The position numbers and the translations under genes were made by a program. The notes below the pieces were generated by a model. It made no database searches and was not told the DNA's origin. It worked only from the letters and a program-made list of their open reading frames with translations. From Ischnura elegans (taxonomy: Eukaryota; Arthropoda; Insecta; Odonata; Coenagrionidae), in assembly GCF_921293095.1 (NCBI RefSeq), contig NC_060258.1:6834607-6898606 (forward strand): DNA of 64,000 nucleotides, read 5' to 3'. Position 1 is the first letter of the stretch. Each line of letters starts with the position of its first letter. Shown here piece by piece: positions 1 to 9,987 of this stretch.

Positions 1-380
1 ACTGATTAAAAAAAAAAACTTGAAATCTTCTAGAAAAAATTTCTTATAAATCTAACAATAATAATATTAAATTAAAATAAAAAATTGTGGAAAATGTTTC
101 AAAACTTTGAGTACCTAACAGCAGCAGAAATTGAGTAAAAAATAATCAGGAACAGTTCACATCAACAACAATTGATATTTTTTGGCAGTGCAAAATACTC
201 ATAAATTCTTGCGACTCACAGATCTAACTTCAGCATATAAATGCTCAACTAGGGAGGGGAGAGCTACGCCACCAACATCACATAGTTAGAATGAGAGTAT
301 TGGCCACTTACAGTAAGGGCACAACAGTGGGAATGATACGTCGAGGTTCCACCGTACATTGAATTGCCTTCATCCTTTCT

Positions 381-596
381 TCACCTAGGCTTATAAAAAG
401 GATTCACAATAGTTAATGCTGGTTCCTCAGTTGAAATAATGGAGGATGATGGCTTGAACAAACAGAGGGCAATCATGAGACACAGCCTTGTTATAGCCAC
501 CACTAATGGCTTGAACAGAGATTCGACAAGTGTATCCAAAATTATACTCCACGGGATAAGAGACATTTCTGTCAACAGATTATCAATGCTGTACAA
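381..596 (-). CDS. Terminal exon, hydrophobic C-terminus (unrecognised gene)
   Basis: Read on the minus strand, this is a 71-codon open stretch starting at 596 directly after an acceptor-like AG (597-599) and ending in a stop. A hydrophobic stretch in the middle (residues ~27-48, with the core ITRLCLMIALCLF) could be a membrane segment, followed by a short polar tail. It enters in phase 0, matching the phase-0 donor of the exon at 817-984, so the two very probably join. I do not recognise the family. It may be the last exon of the minus-strand ZAD gene whose first exons lie at 5.42-5.88 kb, since all four exons are phase 0, but exons between 1 and 5.4 kb could be missing from this reading. 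A separate gene whose 5' exons are not recognised is equally possible. Confidence 0.5.
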   Translation of the reverse strand: MYSIDNLLTEMSLIPWSIILDTLVESLFKPLVVAITRLCLMIALCLFKPSSSIISTEEPALTIVNPFYKPR

Positions 597-816
597 CTGC
601 TATTGACTGGCATGAAAATATTTGTGTGGTTCCACTTCCTGCCTCATGTGTCACTACTATAAAGAATAGCATCTGAAGGTAGCATTATGCCAGTGACTTC
701 CCACAAAAACACTTAAATTTATAACAGATACACCCCCATTCCTCATACAACCGAGAAATTTGTAAAACTGGAGGTGATTAGACTCAGTTTTCACAGTGAA
801 TGAGAATATAACTTAC

Positions 817-984
817 CAAATTATCGTCCCTGGGCAATAAGCAGTATGGGACAGGAAAGTATACTTCAGTCATTTTGTCTGAGCATGCGAACTCTGAAGT
901 GTTTTCAATGACATCTTGAATGCAGTCCATAGTCTCCACACAAGGCTCCGACTCCTCATCATCTGCCCCTCCTCCTTCAAAACT
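817..984 (-). CDS. Internal exon with acidic segment (unrecognised gene)
   Basis: This is a 56-codon minus-strand exon bounded by textbook splice sites: a pyrimidine-rich tract ending in CTGCAG before 984, and a G|GTAAGT donor after 817. Both ends are phase 0. The N-terminal third is acidic (GGGADDEESEP), followed by a mixed polar/hydrophobic stretch containing four cysteines (CVETMDC, EFAC, PYC) that do not form a spaced zinc-finger pair. It joins in frame to 596-381. Acidic linkers are common after ZAD domains, which is weak support for linking it to the ZAD exons upstream at 5.4-5.9 kb on the same strand. The function is unknown. The splice sites and clean open frame are what make it credible. 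Confidence 0.55.
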
Positions 985-2844
985 CTGCAGAAAAAGTAAC
1001 ATGGATAAACCTTTATCTCTTTAAAAACACATACATGGGATACTCAAATCATTTAGAAGAAGAATGTTAAACATATTGCCTCTGTTATCATATCAAAATA
1101 GTCTGGTCTCTGCATGCCTGTTAATCAAATACTGAAAAGCTACAGCGCAAACTGAAAAAAAAATGACAGGAACATTTTGATATTCCAAGTTAACTCAGGG
1201 TCTTTTCTAATTATCTTAGGGGCCATGGAAGCTGCCCCTTCACAGCATAATACACGACAGAGAATGGAGTTTATTTAGATGCATCATTTTTCTGTTTTTT
1301 TTCAAATCATGAGAAATCAAAAGCGGGACTTAAGATTCAATTTTTTGCAGTTAAGAAAATGAATTCATCAAGTTTCTTATTCTTGCACTCCATTTGCTTC
1401 TGCATTTATCACTTTCGTAGTAGTAGCTGTTAAAAGGCCAAAATCACTATTTTTCCTTTTCTCGACAGTAGAATCATGGGAAAAAACATGTGGAGTATGT
1501 TTTCAATGTATTTGTTATGTTCTCTTACCTCTTGTTAATATTCAAATATAAATTCTGGAAGAGAATACAGGGTGTAATATTTATGCAGAAAGAAAACAGG
1601 CCTCAATATAATCTTCTCTTCCAAAACTATTTCATGAAACATTTTTTTTTAAATTACCCTGTTATTATTATCCTTAAAACATGCAAAACCAATTACACAG
1701 CAATTATGTATTACGCTTGAAACAAAGATCCAACTGCCTGTCAATAGATGGCTAAAGCACTGATTGCTGGTCACTTCTGAACCACCAGAATAATCATATC
1801 TCAAGCTTCGACATTAGGTAAACAAACTGCACAACAACCATGATGAATATGTCACGGCATTAGATACGTAGTGTTGAGAGAAGAGCACCATATAGTTAAC
1901 CAAGATATGCTAAAAGAGAAACAATGTTACAAAATTGGTATCATTTCTTCAAAGACAATCATTTCAATGATGACAACTGTCTAGGCGTAGAAAGGCAAAA
2001 ACCTCTGATAAAATAAATTGGAGACATTGCTCAGTGATCAATGCCATACTCAAGAAGAGACTGCTTTGTGTTTGGAGTTGCCCACCAAGCCATTTCCAAG
2101 GGATTGCATGCATTGGGAATTTAGTGTCAAGCAAGGAAGTTGTGTTCCCAATGATTCAACAGTAATTCTACAGCATGAAATGCTCAACCTCACATTACAA
2201 AGCCAAGAACTTTAAACATTAAAACCTCACTGGAAACACTGAAATGAATGTGCCGAACGCACAGACCAAATTCCCCAGACATTGAATCATCTGATTATTA
2301 TTTGTTGCATTCAATATTACATGGTCTGACAGATCAGCAGTTGTACTCTAATGAATACCTTGGCTTCATTCATGCATAACCTCAAAAGATGAACACTTAA
2401 ACCATTCCAGTATTCAATCTTTGCCACAATGATGGGGAAAAACTGCAGCTAGCAATGGACAACATCCTTCCTTTTACACCACACCCATAAGATATTCTAA
2501 TAGCTACATTTCTATCATAGGGTGGGCAGATCCTTACTAATAAACCACAATTATAAGTTATTGATCACATCAACCATTAAAATACAAAATAAATACACAT
2601 CATGAACTAAATCTTTATCTCTACAGTTACGTGAAACAGTTTATCACCACAGTTACTTGCGTAAGCTCAAATGTATTCCAAAAAGATCAGCAAAAAACAT
2701 TAATTATTTCTTATGCACTAAGAAAATATTTCTGTCAACACACTCCAAACTCATTGCACATAATTGATCCACAGATTAAAACAGCAACCCATTCCAAATA
2801 TCACGCAATTAGTTCAAAAAAATGTTATCCAAACAAATAAAAAA
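985..2844. other. AT-rich intron or intergenic stretch, no gene seen
   Basis: Only short chance open frames on either strand, none with splice signals or recognisable motifs. If the minus-strand exons at 0.4-1.0 kb and 5.4-5.9 kb belong together, this is intron. Confidence 0.5.
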
Positions 2845-2962
2845 TGCAGAAAGGTTTCTCGGGTTTTCCACCGGTTGATGTCGTCCATGTCTCCCGACGT
2901 TTCGATCTGCGACTTGCTGATCATCCTCAGGGGATCTTCCGAATGCCGTTCTTCAAAAATTT

Positions 2963-3375
2963 TCAGTATATATACACTCCATCCGAGTTCAGGTGTAACC
3001 TGATTGGTTCACGCTTGTTGAGGTTTTCCCGCCATTTTTGTCGTATATAATAGACTTCATTATTGGTCTCCAAGCATTGCTGATTTGGAAACCAGTGTCC
3101 CTGTTGAAGTTGTTGCGGTTGACGCGGATCTGAATGGCTTCCTTGACAAGGCGGTCCCAGTAGCCATGTGCTCGGCATAGCAGTTTCGTCTCCTTCCATT
3201 GTATGGCATGATCTTCATTGATGCTATGCTCCGCCACTGCAGACTTTTCCGGTTGGGCCAGCCGTAAGTACCTCTGATGTTCCTTCGTTCTGGTTTCAAT
3301 AGTCCGACTGGTCTCTCCAATGTATTTCTTTCCGCACTCGCATGGAATTTCGTAGACTCCTGGTGTCTTCAGTCC
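2963..3375 (-). pseudogene. Second GIY-YIG nuclease fragment, mirror copy
   Basis: This is the mirror image of the plus-strand copy at 3,380-3,783, with the same nuclease blocks on the opposite strand. The order on the minus strand is the GIY-YIG motif near 3,320-3,370, then the AEHS block, then the NFNRDTGF block near 3,085-3,115. It is nearly identical to its partner, so the pair is recent or has been kept alike by gene conversion. It is 5'-truncated like its partner and has no RT. Confidence 0.8.
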
Positions 3376-3379
3376 GAGG

Positions 3380-3783
3380 GTCTACGAAATTCCATGCGAG
3401 TGTCTTCAGTCCGAGTCTACGAAATTCCATGCGAGTGTGGAAAGAAATACATTGGAGAGACCAGTCGGACTATTGAAACCAGAACGAAGGAACATCAGAG
3501 GTACTTACGGCTGGCCCAACCGGAAAAGTCTGCAGTGGCGGAGCATAGCATCAATGAAGATCATGCCATACAATGGAAGGAGACGAAACTGCTATGCCGA
3601 GCACATGGCTACTGGGACCGCCTTGTCAAGGAAGCCATTCAGATCCGCGTCAACCGCAACAACTTCAACAGGGACACTGGTTTCCAAATCAGCAATGCTT
3701 GGAGACCAATAATGAAGTCTATTATATACGACAAAAATGGCGGGAAAACCTCAACAAGCGTGAACCAATCAGGTTACACCTGA
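3380..3783 (+). pseudogene. GIY-YIG nuclease domain fragment of a Penelope-like element
   Basis: The frame reads VYEIPCECGKKYIGET, the GIY-YIG signature with the CxC insertion typical of Penelope-like elements, then an EH pair downstream (KEHQRYL), a SAVAEHS block and the closing NFNRDTGFQISNAW block. These match the nuclease of the larger element at 16-18.5 kb in order and spacing. In intact elements this domain nicks target DNA to prime reverse transcription. Here it is only the C-terminal part of the protein with no RT attached, so it is a 5'-truncated copy. The open frame extends upstream through duplicated junction sequence, which is not part of the domain. Confidence 0.85.
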
Positions 3784-3839
3784 ACTCGGATGAAGTGTAT
3801 ATATACTGAAAATTTTTGAAGAACGGCATTCGGAAGATC

Positions 3840-3880
3840 CCCTGAGGATGATCAGCAAGTCGCAGATCGAAACGTCGGGA
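3840..3880 (+). ncRNA. Hammerhead-ribozyme-like core at a Penelope 3' flank
   Basis: CTGAGGA (3,842-3,848) fits the hammerhead CUGANGA box, and GAAAC (3,869-3,873) follows after about 20 bases that contain a short GATC/GATC pairing. Penelope-like elements are known to carry hammerhead motifs in their terminal repeats, so the position fits. Stem II is weak and has an unpaired base next to the core, so catalytic activity is doubtful. The mirror copy lies at about 2,895-2,933 on the minus strand. Confidence 0.35.
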
Positions 3881-4116
3881 GACATGGACGACATCAACCA
3901 GTGGAAAACCCGAGAAACCTTTCTGCAACTGATACGCCGGGAAAATCTAAGATCATACATAAATAAAAAATGGTTTCAAGAGAATAGACATCAAAATAGA
4001 TTGTAAGAATTAAGCTACTCTGAGCATGAATTCATAACCCTTTTTTACGTCGATAGCCCAAAAAAAAATTAAGAATGCAATAACCTTCCCCGGCATGCAT
4101 ATCATAAAAAGAATTA

Positions 4117-4317
4117 TCACAGGTTTTCCCTGGGTATAGATTCATTAAAGGTTACATGGGAATTCCACTGGGTCAGGTTCTCCAACTCTATCTTACAACC
4201 AGCCAAAGTTTTGATGTACAAGTTGTCCATCTTCATCAGGGCACCTGGACATCTCGTCGAAATAGAAATGTCGGCCATGATGGAGTAGGAGAATCTGAGA
4301 ATTCTTGAGCATGCCAT
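4117..4317 (-). mobile_element. Penelope-like element 3' flank remnant
   Basis: The minus-strand frame ends with ELENLTQW and IPRENL blocks, resembling the flank peptides of the other Penelope ends here (DDINQWKT / RRENL at 3.9 kb, EDLTRCET / RREK at 31.5 kb). It also contains CTGATGA followed at hammerhead-like spacing by an AAAAC stretch. No nuclease or RT sequence adjoins it, so this is a solitary end, clearly more diverged than the hairpin at 2.85-3.93 kb. Confidence 0.55.
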
Positions 4318-5055
4318 ATTCTTTGCAAAGATTTTGAAGACTGTTATGAAGGATAAGCATCTGAGTACTTCAAAATGTATTTCCTAACACAGGAAACCTA
4401 TGAACATATTTATGCTAAGGTCATATTTAAACTTGCTAACCATAAAATTTGTAGAAAACTTACAAGTTTTATAATGTATTTTTTTAGAAACAAAATAGTT
4501 TATCCAAAAGATTGTTTAAAAAAACTGTTTTTAGAGGCACAAATGCGAATAATTTTAACAAAGCCACTAACAGAAATGGTTTTAGCCAAATATGCTGTGA
4601 TTTAAAAAATCAAAGTTGATGCGAATATGAAAATTATATTCCAATATTGGAAAATAGTATATAAAAACTAACTTAACAAATACAGAAAAGATACACCACA
4701 TCAAATTTCCTAATTTTCTTTCTAATTTTACATTTTTGATGAAAATGTTTTCTGTGTTAATTTTTCCGGACTTTCACTATTTTAAATTATACATAACCAT
4801 AGCCTCATGAGATCGTAGTTAAAGGTGAGGAAGATGCTCCGACCAAAAGAAAGATATTATGTTTACGTGTACATGTGACTTTATATGACAACGCATTGAC
4901 AAACTATTTTCTGGGTAATTCACAGGTTTAATTATTTTATTTTATCATCATCATTTCTGGTTCTCTGACACTTCAATCTTTAGCAGCAAATCGTCAGGGA
5001 TTTTATTTGTTCACTTTAACATGCTCCGATTACCTAATCAAATACTTAAAAATGT

Positions 5056-5130
5056 AGCGTGGTATAGCGCAGTGGGTAGATTGCCTTTTTGAGTTGATAA
5101 ATAGTGAGTTTGAATGCCATTCTTTCCTGG
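5056..5130 (+). repeat. tRNA-like (SINE-type) remnant
   Basis: TAGCGCAGTGG is a near-perfect pol III A box, and about 45 bases later GAGTTTGAATGCC resembles a B box with two mismatches. No complete cloverleaf closes and no matching acceptor stem is seen, so this is better called a tRNA-derived SINE head or tRNA relic than a tRNA gene. Confidence 0.4.
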
Positions 5131-5416
5131 ATATCGTAGTTTAACACACACTTAATTTCACTAGAAGACAAAATGTCTTCAATCGTCGCCATTGTAACAC
5201 CAACAGCAACATTAATAGGACCTTGCCAACGATTGACGGATAGGGAAAAACCATTAACGGGAAGTTGGACTTGTTACACTTTACCGTAAACCGATTCGCA
5301 AAATGTATCTTTCTTGATTCCTACTGTTGTCGACATAAACCAAAGAGTTTCACCTTTCACTCTGCAATACTTGTACTACACCAGTCTTCAAATAAGAAAT
5401 TCCGATAAGTACTCAC

Positions 5417-5542
5417 CCTGATGCAACTTTTTCTAAGAACTGCGTCTGATTTTAAACAAATCTTCTTGAAAACACTGAATTCCGTAAGTTTCTTCAAACA
5501 CGGTGGACACATGGTAGTGGGCAGGCCATCTCCCACAGCAAT
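5417..5542 (-). CDS. ZAD-domain gene, exon 2 (second half of ZAD)
   Basis: This is a 42-codon phase 0-0 exon. It starts after a CTCAG acceptor (5,543-5,544) and ends at a GG|GTGAGT donor. It supplies the second zinc-binding pair of the ZAD (CPPCLKKL) and the following helix (FKKICLKSDAVLR). ZAD (zf-AD) domains bind one zinc through two CxxC pairs and dimerise; most ZAD proteins are nuclear transcription factors with C2H2 fingers further downstream. The intron falls at the same place as in the plus-strand gene at 7.1 kb, between the Leu-Gln end of exon 1 and an (I/V)AVGDGLP start of exon 2, so the two genes share ancestry. No C2H2 fingers were found downstream on this strand inside the window; candidate downstream exons are 984-817 and 596-381. 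Confidence 0.8.
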
Positions 5543-5635
5543 CTGAGGTATTAATAAACAACTTGAACATCAACAGTTTGGAATTAAATCATAAAATGAA
5601 GTAAGCACCATTGTCATAAAATCGAACACACTTAC

Positions 5636-5695
5636 ACGTAAACCGACAAAATCATGTAAGGCATTATTCACAGTTATTTTGTTACATTTGAAGTG
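5636..5695 (-). repeat. Tandem partial duplicate of the ZAD exon 1 end
   Basis: Directly downstream of exon 1 on the minus strand lies a second, diverged copy of its last ~55 bases, including the stretch encoding Leu-x-Asp-Phe-Val-Gly-Leu and its own GTAAGT donor. The copy gives an alternative 5' splice site but would not supply a complete ZAD first half on its own. Confidence 0.6.
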
Positions 5696-5714
5696 AATTT
5701 GATGTGCTACTTAC

Positions 5715-5882
5715 TTGTAAACCAACTAAATCATATAGGGCATCCTTTACAGTTATTTTGCATGCTACATTCGAAGTGAATATGCTGTAATAACAATCAT
5801 GATTTTTCCTACAAAGTCTGCAAAGGTCTATTTCTGGATTCCTATCTGAAGATTCCGTGAAAATCCCGATGGTACGACTCAT
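5715..5882 (-). CDS. ZAD-domain gene, exon 1 (first half of ZAD)
   Basis: The exon opens at an ATG at 5,882 and gives 56 codons ending at a GTAAGT donor (phase 0). After a short N-terminus rich in Ser, Asp and Glu comes the first zinc pair CRLCRKN, then the linker and the amphipathic helix ITVKDALYDLVGLQ characteristic of ZAD domains. Exon 2 at 5,542-5,417 completes the domain. The start is chosen because the paralogue on the plus strand begins the same distance before its CxxC pair with a similar peptide (MS-x(8)-TxSSxRN-type). The gene is transcribed away from the plus-strand ZAD gene that begins 1.04 kb away. Target DNA and function are unknown. Confidence 0.8.
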
Positions 5883-6924
5883 GTTTTCGATTCAAACTCT
5901 TATTCACTTTTTAAATCAGGTTTATCGTCAAAGAAATCATCTACTCAGTATTGACAAAGATCACAAATTCCAACAAGGAAACTACATTGACTAAGATGCT
6001 GAGTGAAAATAAAATACTTAAGAATGCTCAACGAAAGGAACACAGAATCCAACAAATGATGAATCGACGGAAAGATATATCACTACTCAATAGTATGGAT
6101 CGAGAAATTTTTCAACAATTTATGACACATGTTATGTAGTCTTTGGACAGGCATTCACGACAAAATTAATCCACAACGCCACAACGTTCACTTGTCACAT
6201 GTATTCAACCTCAGTATAGAACCGATGATTTCTAGTTACTATTTTATCCGCCAATAGCACAGCTATAGTGCAGGCCAAACACCCGTGTTTGAAGAGTATT
6301 TTCTTTCCATTTCAAAAAATAAAGGACCATTTCATTTAAAATTCATCAAATTTTCGATAAATTGTAGTGTAAAAATGTTTGGTTAAAAGTTATTCACTCA
6401 ACTGGCCGAAAACGAAATTAAAGCCCAACTTCGGCGTCCACAAGGTCAGATTAAATCTCCAGTCTTTAAATATGAGAAAGAGTTCAAAATTCTTTAATGT
6501 AGAACTTAAAAAAATAAAAAATATTTTTTTTTAAATGATGCAATAAACAAGCACAATGTATCACTAACTGTTGGAAATATTTCATTTTTCGATTTTTGGC
6601 CTTTTGTATACGTAATCCTCTAGCGGTGCAATACGCAAACGAAGTCCAGGTTTGTAAGGTAATCGTTGCTTACCTGGTCAGTTAAGTTTTAGGGCGTCAA
6701 TGAGCATGAAGTTCGTGTGTGGTATTTGCTGTCTATCTGTTGAAATGCGATTTATTTTTGACGTCCTATGTAAATGTGAGTTTTTCATGCACTTTTCCAT
6801 TATTATTATCAAGTTTTTGCGTTGGCATAAGTCATAGAAATGAACGTAATGTATTAGAAATTTGTAAATAACTGAGTGCTGTGTGGATGGTTTGTTTGGG
6901 GAGTGAACTGGTTTTACAGATAGA
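5883..6924. promoter_or_regulatory. Shared intergenic region between divergent ZAD genes
   Basis: About 1.04 kb separates the two ZAD start codons and must hold both 5' flanks. The right half (about 6,430-6,924) is copied in degenerate form at 10.75-11.22 kb. A 62-codon open frame at 5,951-6,139 lies inside but has no splice or family support. No TATA box or defined factor site is claimed. Confidence 0.45.
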
Positions 6925-7113
6925 ATGAGTTATTGCGTTGAAAATATGTGTATTACCACTGGGAATTTATCTGAGTCTTCAGAAAGGAATTCTGAGGGTA
7001 CTCCGTGCAGACGTTGCATGAAGAAAAATGATTATTGTTACAACATATTCTTTTCAATTGATGGAAGCCATATAACTGGAAAGGATGCCTTAGGCGATTT
7101 TGTTGACTTACAA
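6925..7113 (+). CDS. ZAD-domain gene, exon 1 (plus-strand paralogue)
   Basis: The exon begins with an ATG at 6,925 and gives 63 codons ending at CAA|GTAAGT (phase 0). The N-terminal part ends in SSERNSEGTP, then CRRCMKK, the first zinc pair, followed by a hydrophobic strand (YNIFFSIDG) and the helix ITGKDALGDFVDLQ. With exon 2 the spacing between the two CxxC pairs is 43 residues, normal for a ZAD. It is the divergent partner of the minus-strand gene, with the same exon structure. ZAD proteins usually act as DNA-binding regulators and dimerise through this domain. Any C2H2 zinc fingers must lie in exons I could not identify downstream. Confidence 0.82.
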
Positions 7114-7224
7114 GTAAGTGAGGGTTTTATTGATGTCCTTAGTTATTGTTTTATTCCGTGGTATGGGCATGTTTCCATAGCAAGTCTGAAATCTCTTGCG
7201 CACATGTTTTCATTCCTTTCGTAG

Positions 7225-7362
7225 GTTGCTGTTGGAGATGGCCTGCCTGCCACTATATGCCCACTGTGCTTGAAAAAGCTCATCGAAGTCAATGATTTCA
7301 GAAATATTTGTCATGAATCGGACGCAGAACTGACCAAATTTTCGTGTAGAAATAACCTCAGG
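7225..7362 (+). CDS. ZAD-domain gene, exon 2 (plus-strand paralogue)
   Basis: This is a 46-codon phase 0-0 exon after a short 111-bp intron. The acceptor is CGTAG at 7,220-7,224, and the donor GG|GTGAGT follows 7,362. It encodes VAVGDGLPATICPLCLKKL, bringing the second CxxC pair, then a helix with CHESDAELTKF that closes the domain. The match to the minus-strand exon 2 is obvious residue by residue. After this exon I found no plus-strand exon that clearly belongs to the same transcript. The ZAD-like exons at 13.1 kb duplicate this domain rather than extend it. Confidence 0.82.
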
Positions 7363-7577
7363 GTGAGTGCATCTTATTTAATTTCATTGGAAGCCTCGTG
7401 TAACTTTCAAATAATGTGAAATCATTTACGTAACCAGATATTAACTTGTTCGTGTTAACTTACCGTGTAGCCCGGACTTAATCGTTTAAAGTTCATATAG
7501 ACTGGAATGAAATTTCTGATAAATGTTTGTACTTGTGGTTTCAACAGATTATAGTAATAACTTGAAAATGTAATTAA

Positions 7578-7836
7578 TTGTGTAAACGATTACGAAGTAT
7601 ACGACGGGCAATGTATTTGTTTGCACGGTACTTCAACACGTACGCGTTAATGTCTAAAAGTATGAACGCCAAAATACACCGTGTAACCACACAACTTGTG
7701 CGAATGCATGCACAGAAAATAGAACTTGTTCTTATTTGGTTTATCCATTCGTGCATGTACCATTCTGGTTCACAAAAATTATTCACGAAAACGTACATTA
7801 TCTCATACCTGTTAATGCATCGTGTAAACAGGCCTT
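7578..7836. repeat. MITE-like repeat, copy 1
   Basis: About 260 bp, ending in GTAAACAGGCCTT, the reverse complement of the AAGGTCTGTTTAC start of the copy at 9,988-10,224. The two share an interior block (...ACACAACTTGTG.GATGCATG..) in direct orientation. The structure (short terminal inverted repeats, no coding) fits a MITE; the superfamily is not determined. Confidence 0.5.
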
Positions 7837-8449
7837 AATGCTTAGTGTCTGCATCAATGTATTACATGAAAAATTAACTGAAAAGCACTTCTTATTAGAG
7901 ACCAAAACTTAATGTAGCACTAAATTTGTTAGTTAACAATATTGAATGTTATGAAAGGACCTCGCCAATGATCGACGGAGCAGTGAAAAAAGTCCAATTT
8001 CCCGCATAGTGTTTCCGAATCCTGACGAGGCATCAATTAACTCGCAGTTGGTGCCTCAATGGCGACGACCGAAGTCGCTATTTTGGTAGAACCAAGTGTT
8101 TACAATTCAATCAGTCATGAAAGTGAGTAATTTGAATTTACCAATGACCAACTTATAACACATATCAATGAACGTGAAGAATTTTGATGAACATGTTCTT
8201 AAATGTATTTCCTTTGCTTCTTACCTCCTCTTTGCTTTTACAACAGAATAATTCAGCTACAAAAAATATCACATTAGGCATTTCAACATATCGATTTAAA
8301 TATTTAAAACAAGTTGAGAAAAGTAATTTGACACACCTGGCTATTTACTGCACCCGTTTGTTCCTATGTTACAATTTTATATACGAATGCATTTTTTATA
8401 TTTGCTTTGTAACCTTTTTCATTTGATTTGATAACTCTTTTATTGGTAT

Positions 8450-9650
8450 TTATGCATTTTCCGGGCTCCCGTCTTTTTGCGATTTTTTTTCGTCCAATAC
8501 ATTCATAACAGTGTCCTGATTACGAAAATGATAATTTTTTGTGGCGGAAAAGCCGGGAAATTACCTAAAAAGCGAAAAAATCGGAGAAAAAAAATTCCAT
8601 ATAAAGTGGTCATTTGAGTACTCAAAATGTTTGTAATATTATGCCAAACATATTCGCGCAAATATTTTTTAAATTGAATGTAAAACAACCTCATTACCAC
8701 GTTTTACAAGCCGGAACTATTTTTTGGTAACGCACCGCGCGCAGCGATTCCTCGATTACACCGCGAAATACGATACTCACTTCTACCTCCCACTTTGTTA
8801 TGTATTGGACCAGCTCGAGGGATATTTTTTTCTAGTTGACCAGCCCGTTCATGTGCCCGGAAAGTGATTTACCCACTTCTACCTCCCACTTTGTTATGTA
8901 TTGGACCAGCTCGAGGGATATTTTTTTCTAGTTGACCAGCCCGTACATGTGCCCGGAAAGTGATTTACCCACTTCTACCTCCCACTTTGTTATGTATTGG
9001 ACCAGCTCGAGGGATATTTTTTTCTAGTTGACCAGCCCGTTCATGTGCCCGGAAAGTGATTTACCCACTTCTACCTCCCACTTTATGTATTGGACCAGCT
9101 CGAGGGATATTTTTTCTAGTTGACCAGCCCGTGCATGTGCCCGGAAAGTGATTTACCCACTTCTACCTCCCACTTTTTTATGTATTGGACCAACTCGAGG
9201 GATATTTTTTTCTAGTTGACCAGCCCGTAAATGTGCCCGGAAAGTGATACAAGTCCGAAATACGGTGATTTCAACGTGAAAACCTTGCCCTGATCCAACC
9301 CAAACCCACCTCGGCTTATTCGCATTTCGCGGTGTACGCGAGGAATCGCTGCGCGCGGTGCAGTACCAGAAAGTAGTTCCAGCTCGTAATTCGTAATAAT
9401 GAGCTTATTTTACATTCGATTTAAAAAATATTTGCACGAATATGTTTGGCATAATATTACAAACATTTTGAGTACTCAAATGACCACTTTATATGGAATT
9501 TGTTTTCTCCGATTTTTTCACTTTTTTGATAATTTCCCGGCTTTTCCGCCACAAAAAATTATCATTTTCGTAATCAGGACACTGTTATGAATGTATTGGA
9601 CGAAAAAAAATCGCAAAAAGACGGGAGCCCGGAAAATGCATAATTACCCT
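8450..9650. mobile_element. Fold-back element with terminal inverted repeats and internal minisatellite
   Basis: Inverted arms of about 0.32 kb (8,450-8,775 and 9,318-9,650) match closely, from TGCATTTTCCGGGCTCCCG at the left edge to its mirror at the right, through to the inner GC-rich blocks around GCGCGCAGCGATTCCTCG. The ends are flanked by TA on both sides, as in Tc1/mariner-type insertions, but the flank itself is nearly palindromic so the call is tentative. Open frames in the arms are incidental. No transposase is present, so the element is non-autonomous. Confidence 0.75.
8779..9250 (+). repeat. 96-bp minisatellite, five copies
   Basis: Units begin at 8,779, 8,875, 8,971, 9,067 and 9,159 with ACTTCTACCTCCCACTTT; the fourth unit is 92 bp because of small deletions. 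Copies differ at a handful of sites. The array fills the loop of the fold-back element, so element and array probably move together. Confidence 0.9.
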
Positions 9651-9987
9651 TTTATTTTCTAACATTATATATGTCAGATGGTTACCAAAAAAATTATGTG
9701 CTCGCGTATAAAAATGTTTATTCAAATAATTTTTTGTTTAATAACGTTTTATGTACATAATATTGGTGCTGTCAAAAATGAAAGTGTGGTTTACATTTAT
9801 TGCTGGGGGAAAATGGGCTCATTCCTATAGGTATGTTATTTCTAAGAGATATTTTTGCTGTGAAATACTATTTTTTATGTATTTAGATGTTTTTCCTATG
9901 CAAGAGTCCTCATAATTCTCGCAGGGCATATTAAATTCTGTAGTGCTTTTAAAATCAGTATATGTCGTTGCTTTACCGTTCTTGCTT

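Larger units (their letters stand above)
2845..3926. mobile_element. Penelope-like element fragments as an inverted pair (hairpin)
   Basis: Two copies of the 3' end of a Penelope-like element (nuclease domain plus 3' flank) face away from each other: a minus-strand copy at about 2,845-3,375 and a plus-strand copy at about 3,380-3,926. The 5' truncated ends meet at the centre. The arms differ at only a few positions by eye (for example at 2,87x and 2,98x), so a transcript or single strand would fold into a hairpin of about 0.5 kb. Both copies lack the reverse transcriptase. At the centre the plus-strand copy begins with a 35-bp tandem duplication. Penelope elements are known to occur in tandem and inverted partial copies. 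Confidence 0.85.

Noticed and set aside
5951-6139. 62-codon plus-strand frame between the ZAD genes
   Set aside because: Low-complexity Lys/Met/Asn-rich peptide, no splice sites, no family.
8779-9250. Regular repeats that could suggest a CRISPR array
   Set aside because: Units are 96 bp and contiguous with no unique spacers, the genome is eukaryotic, and the array sits inside a fold-back element.
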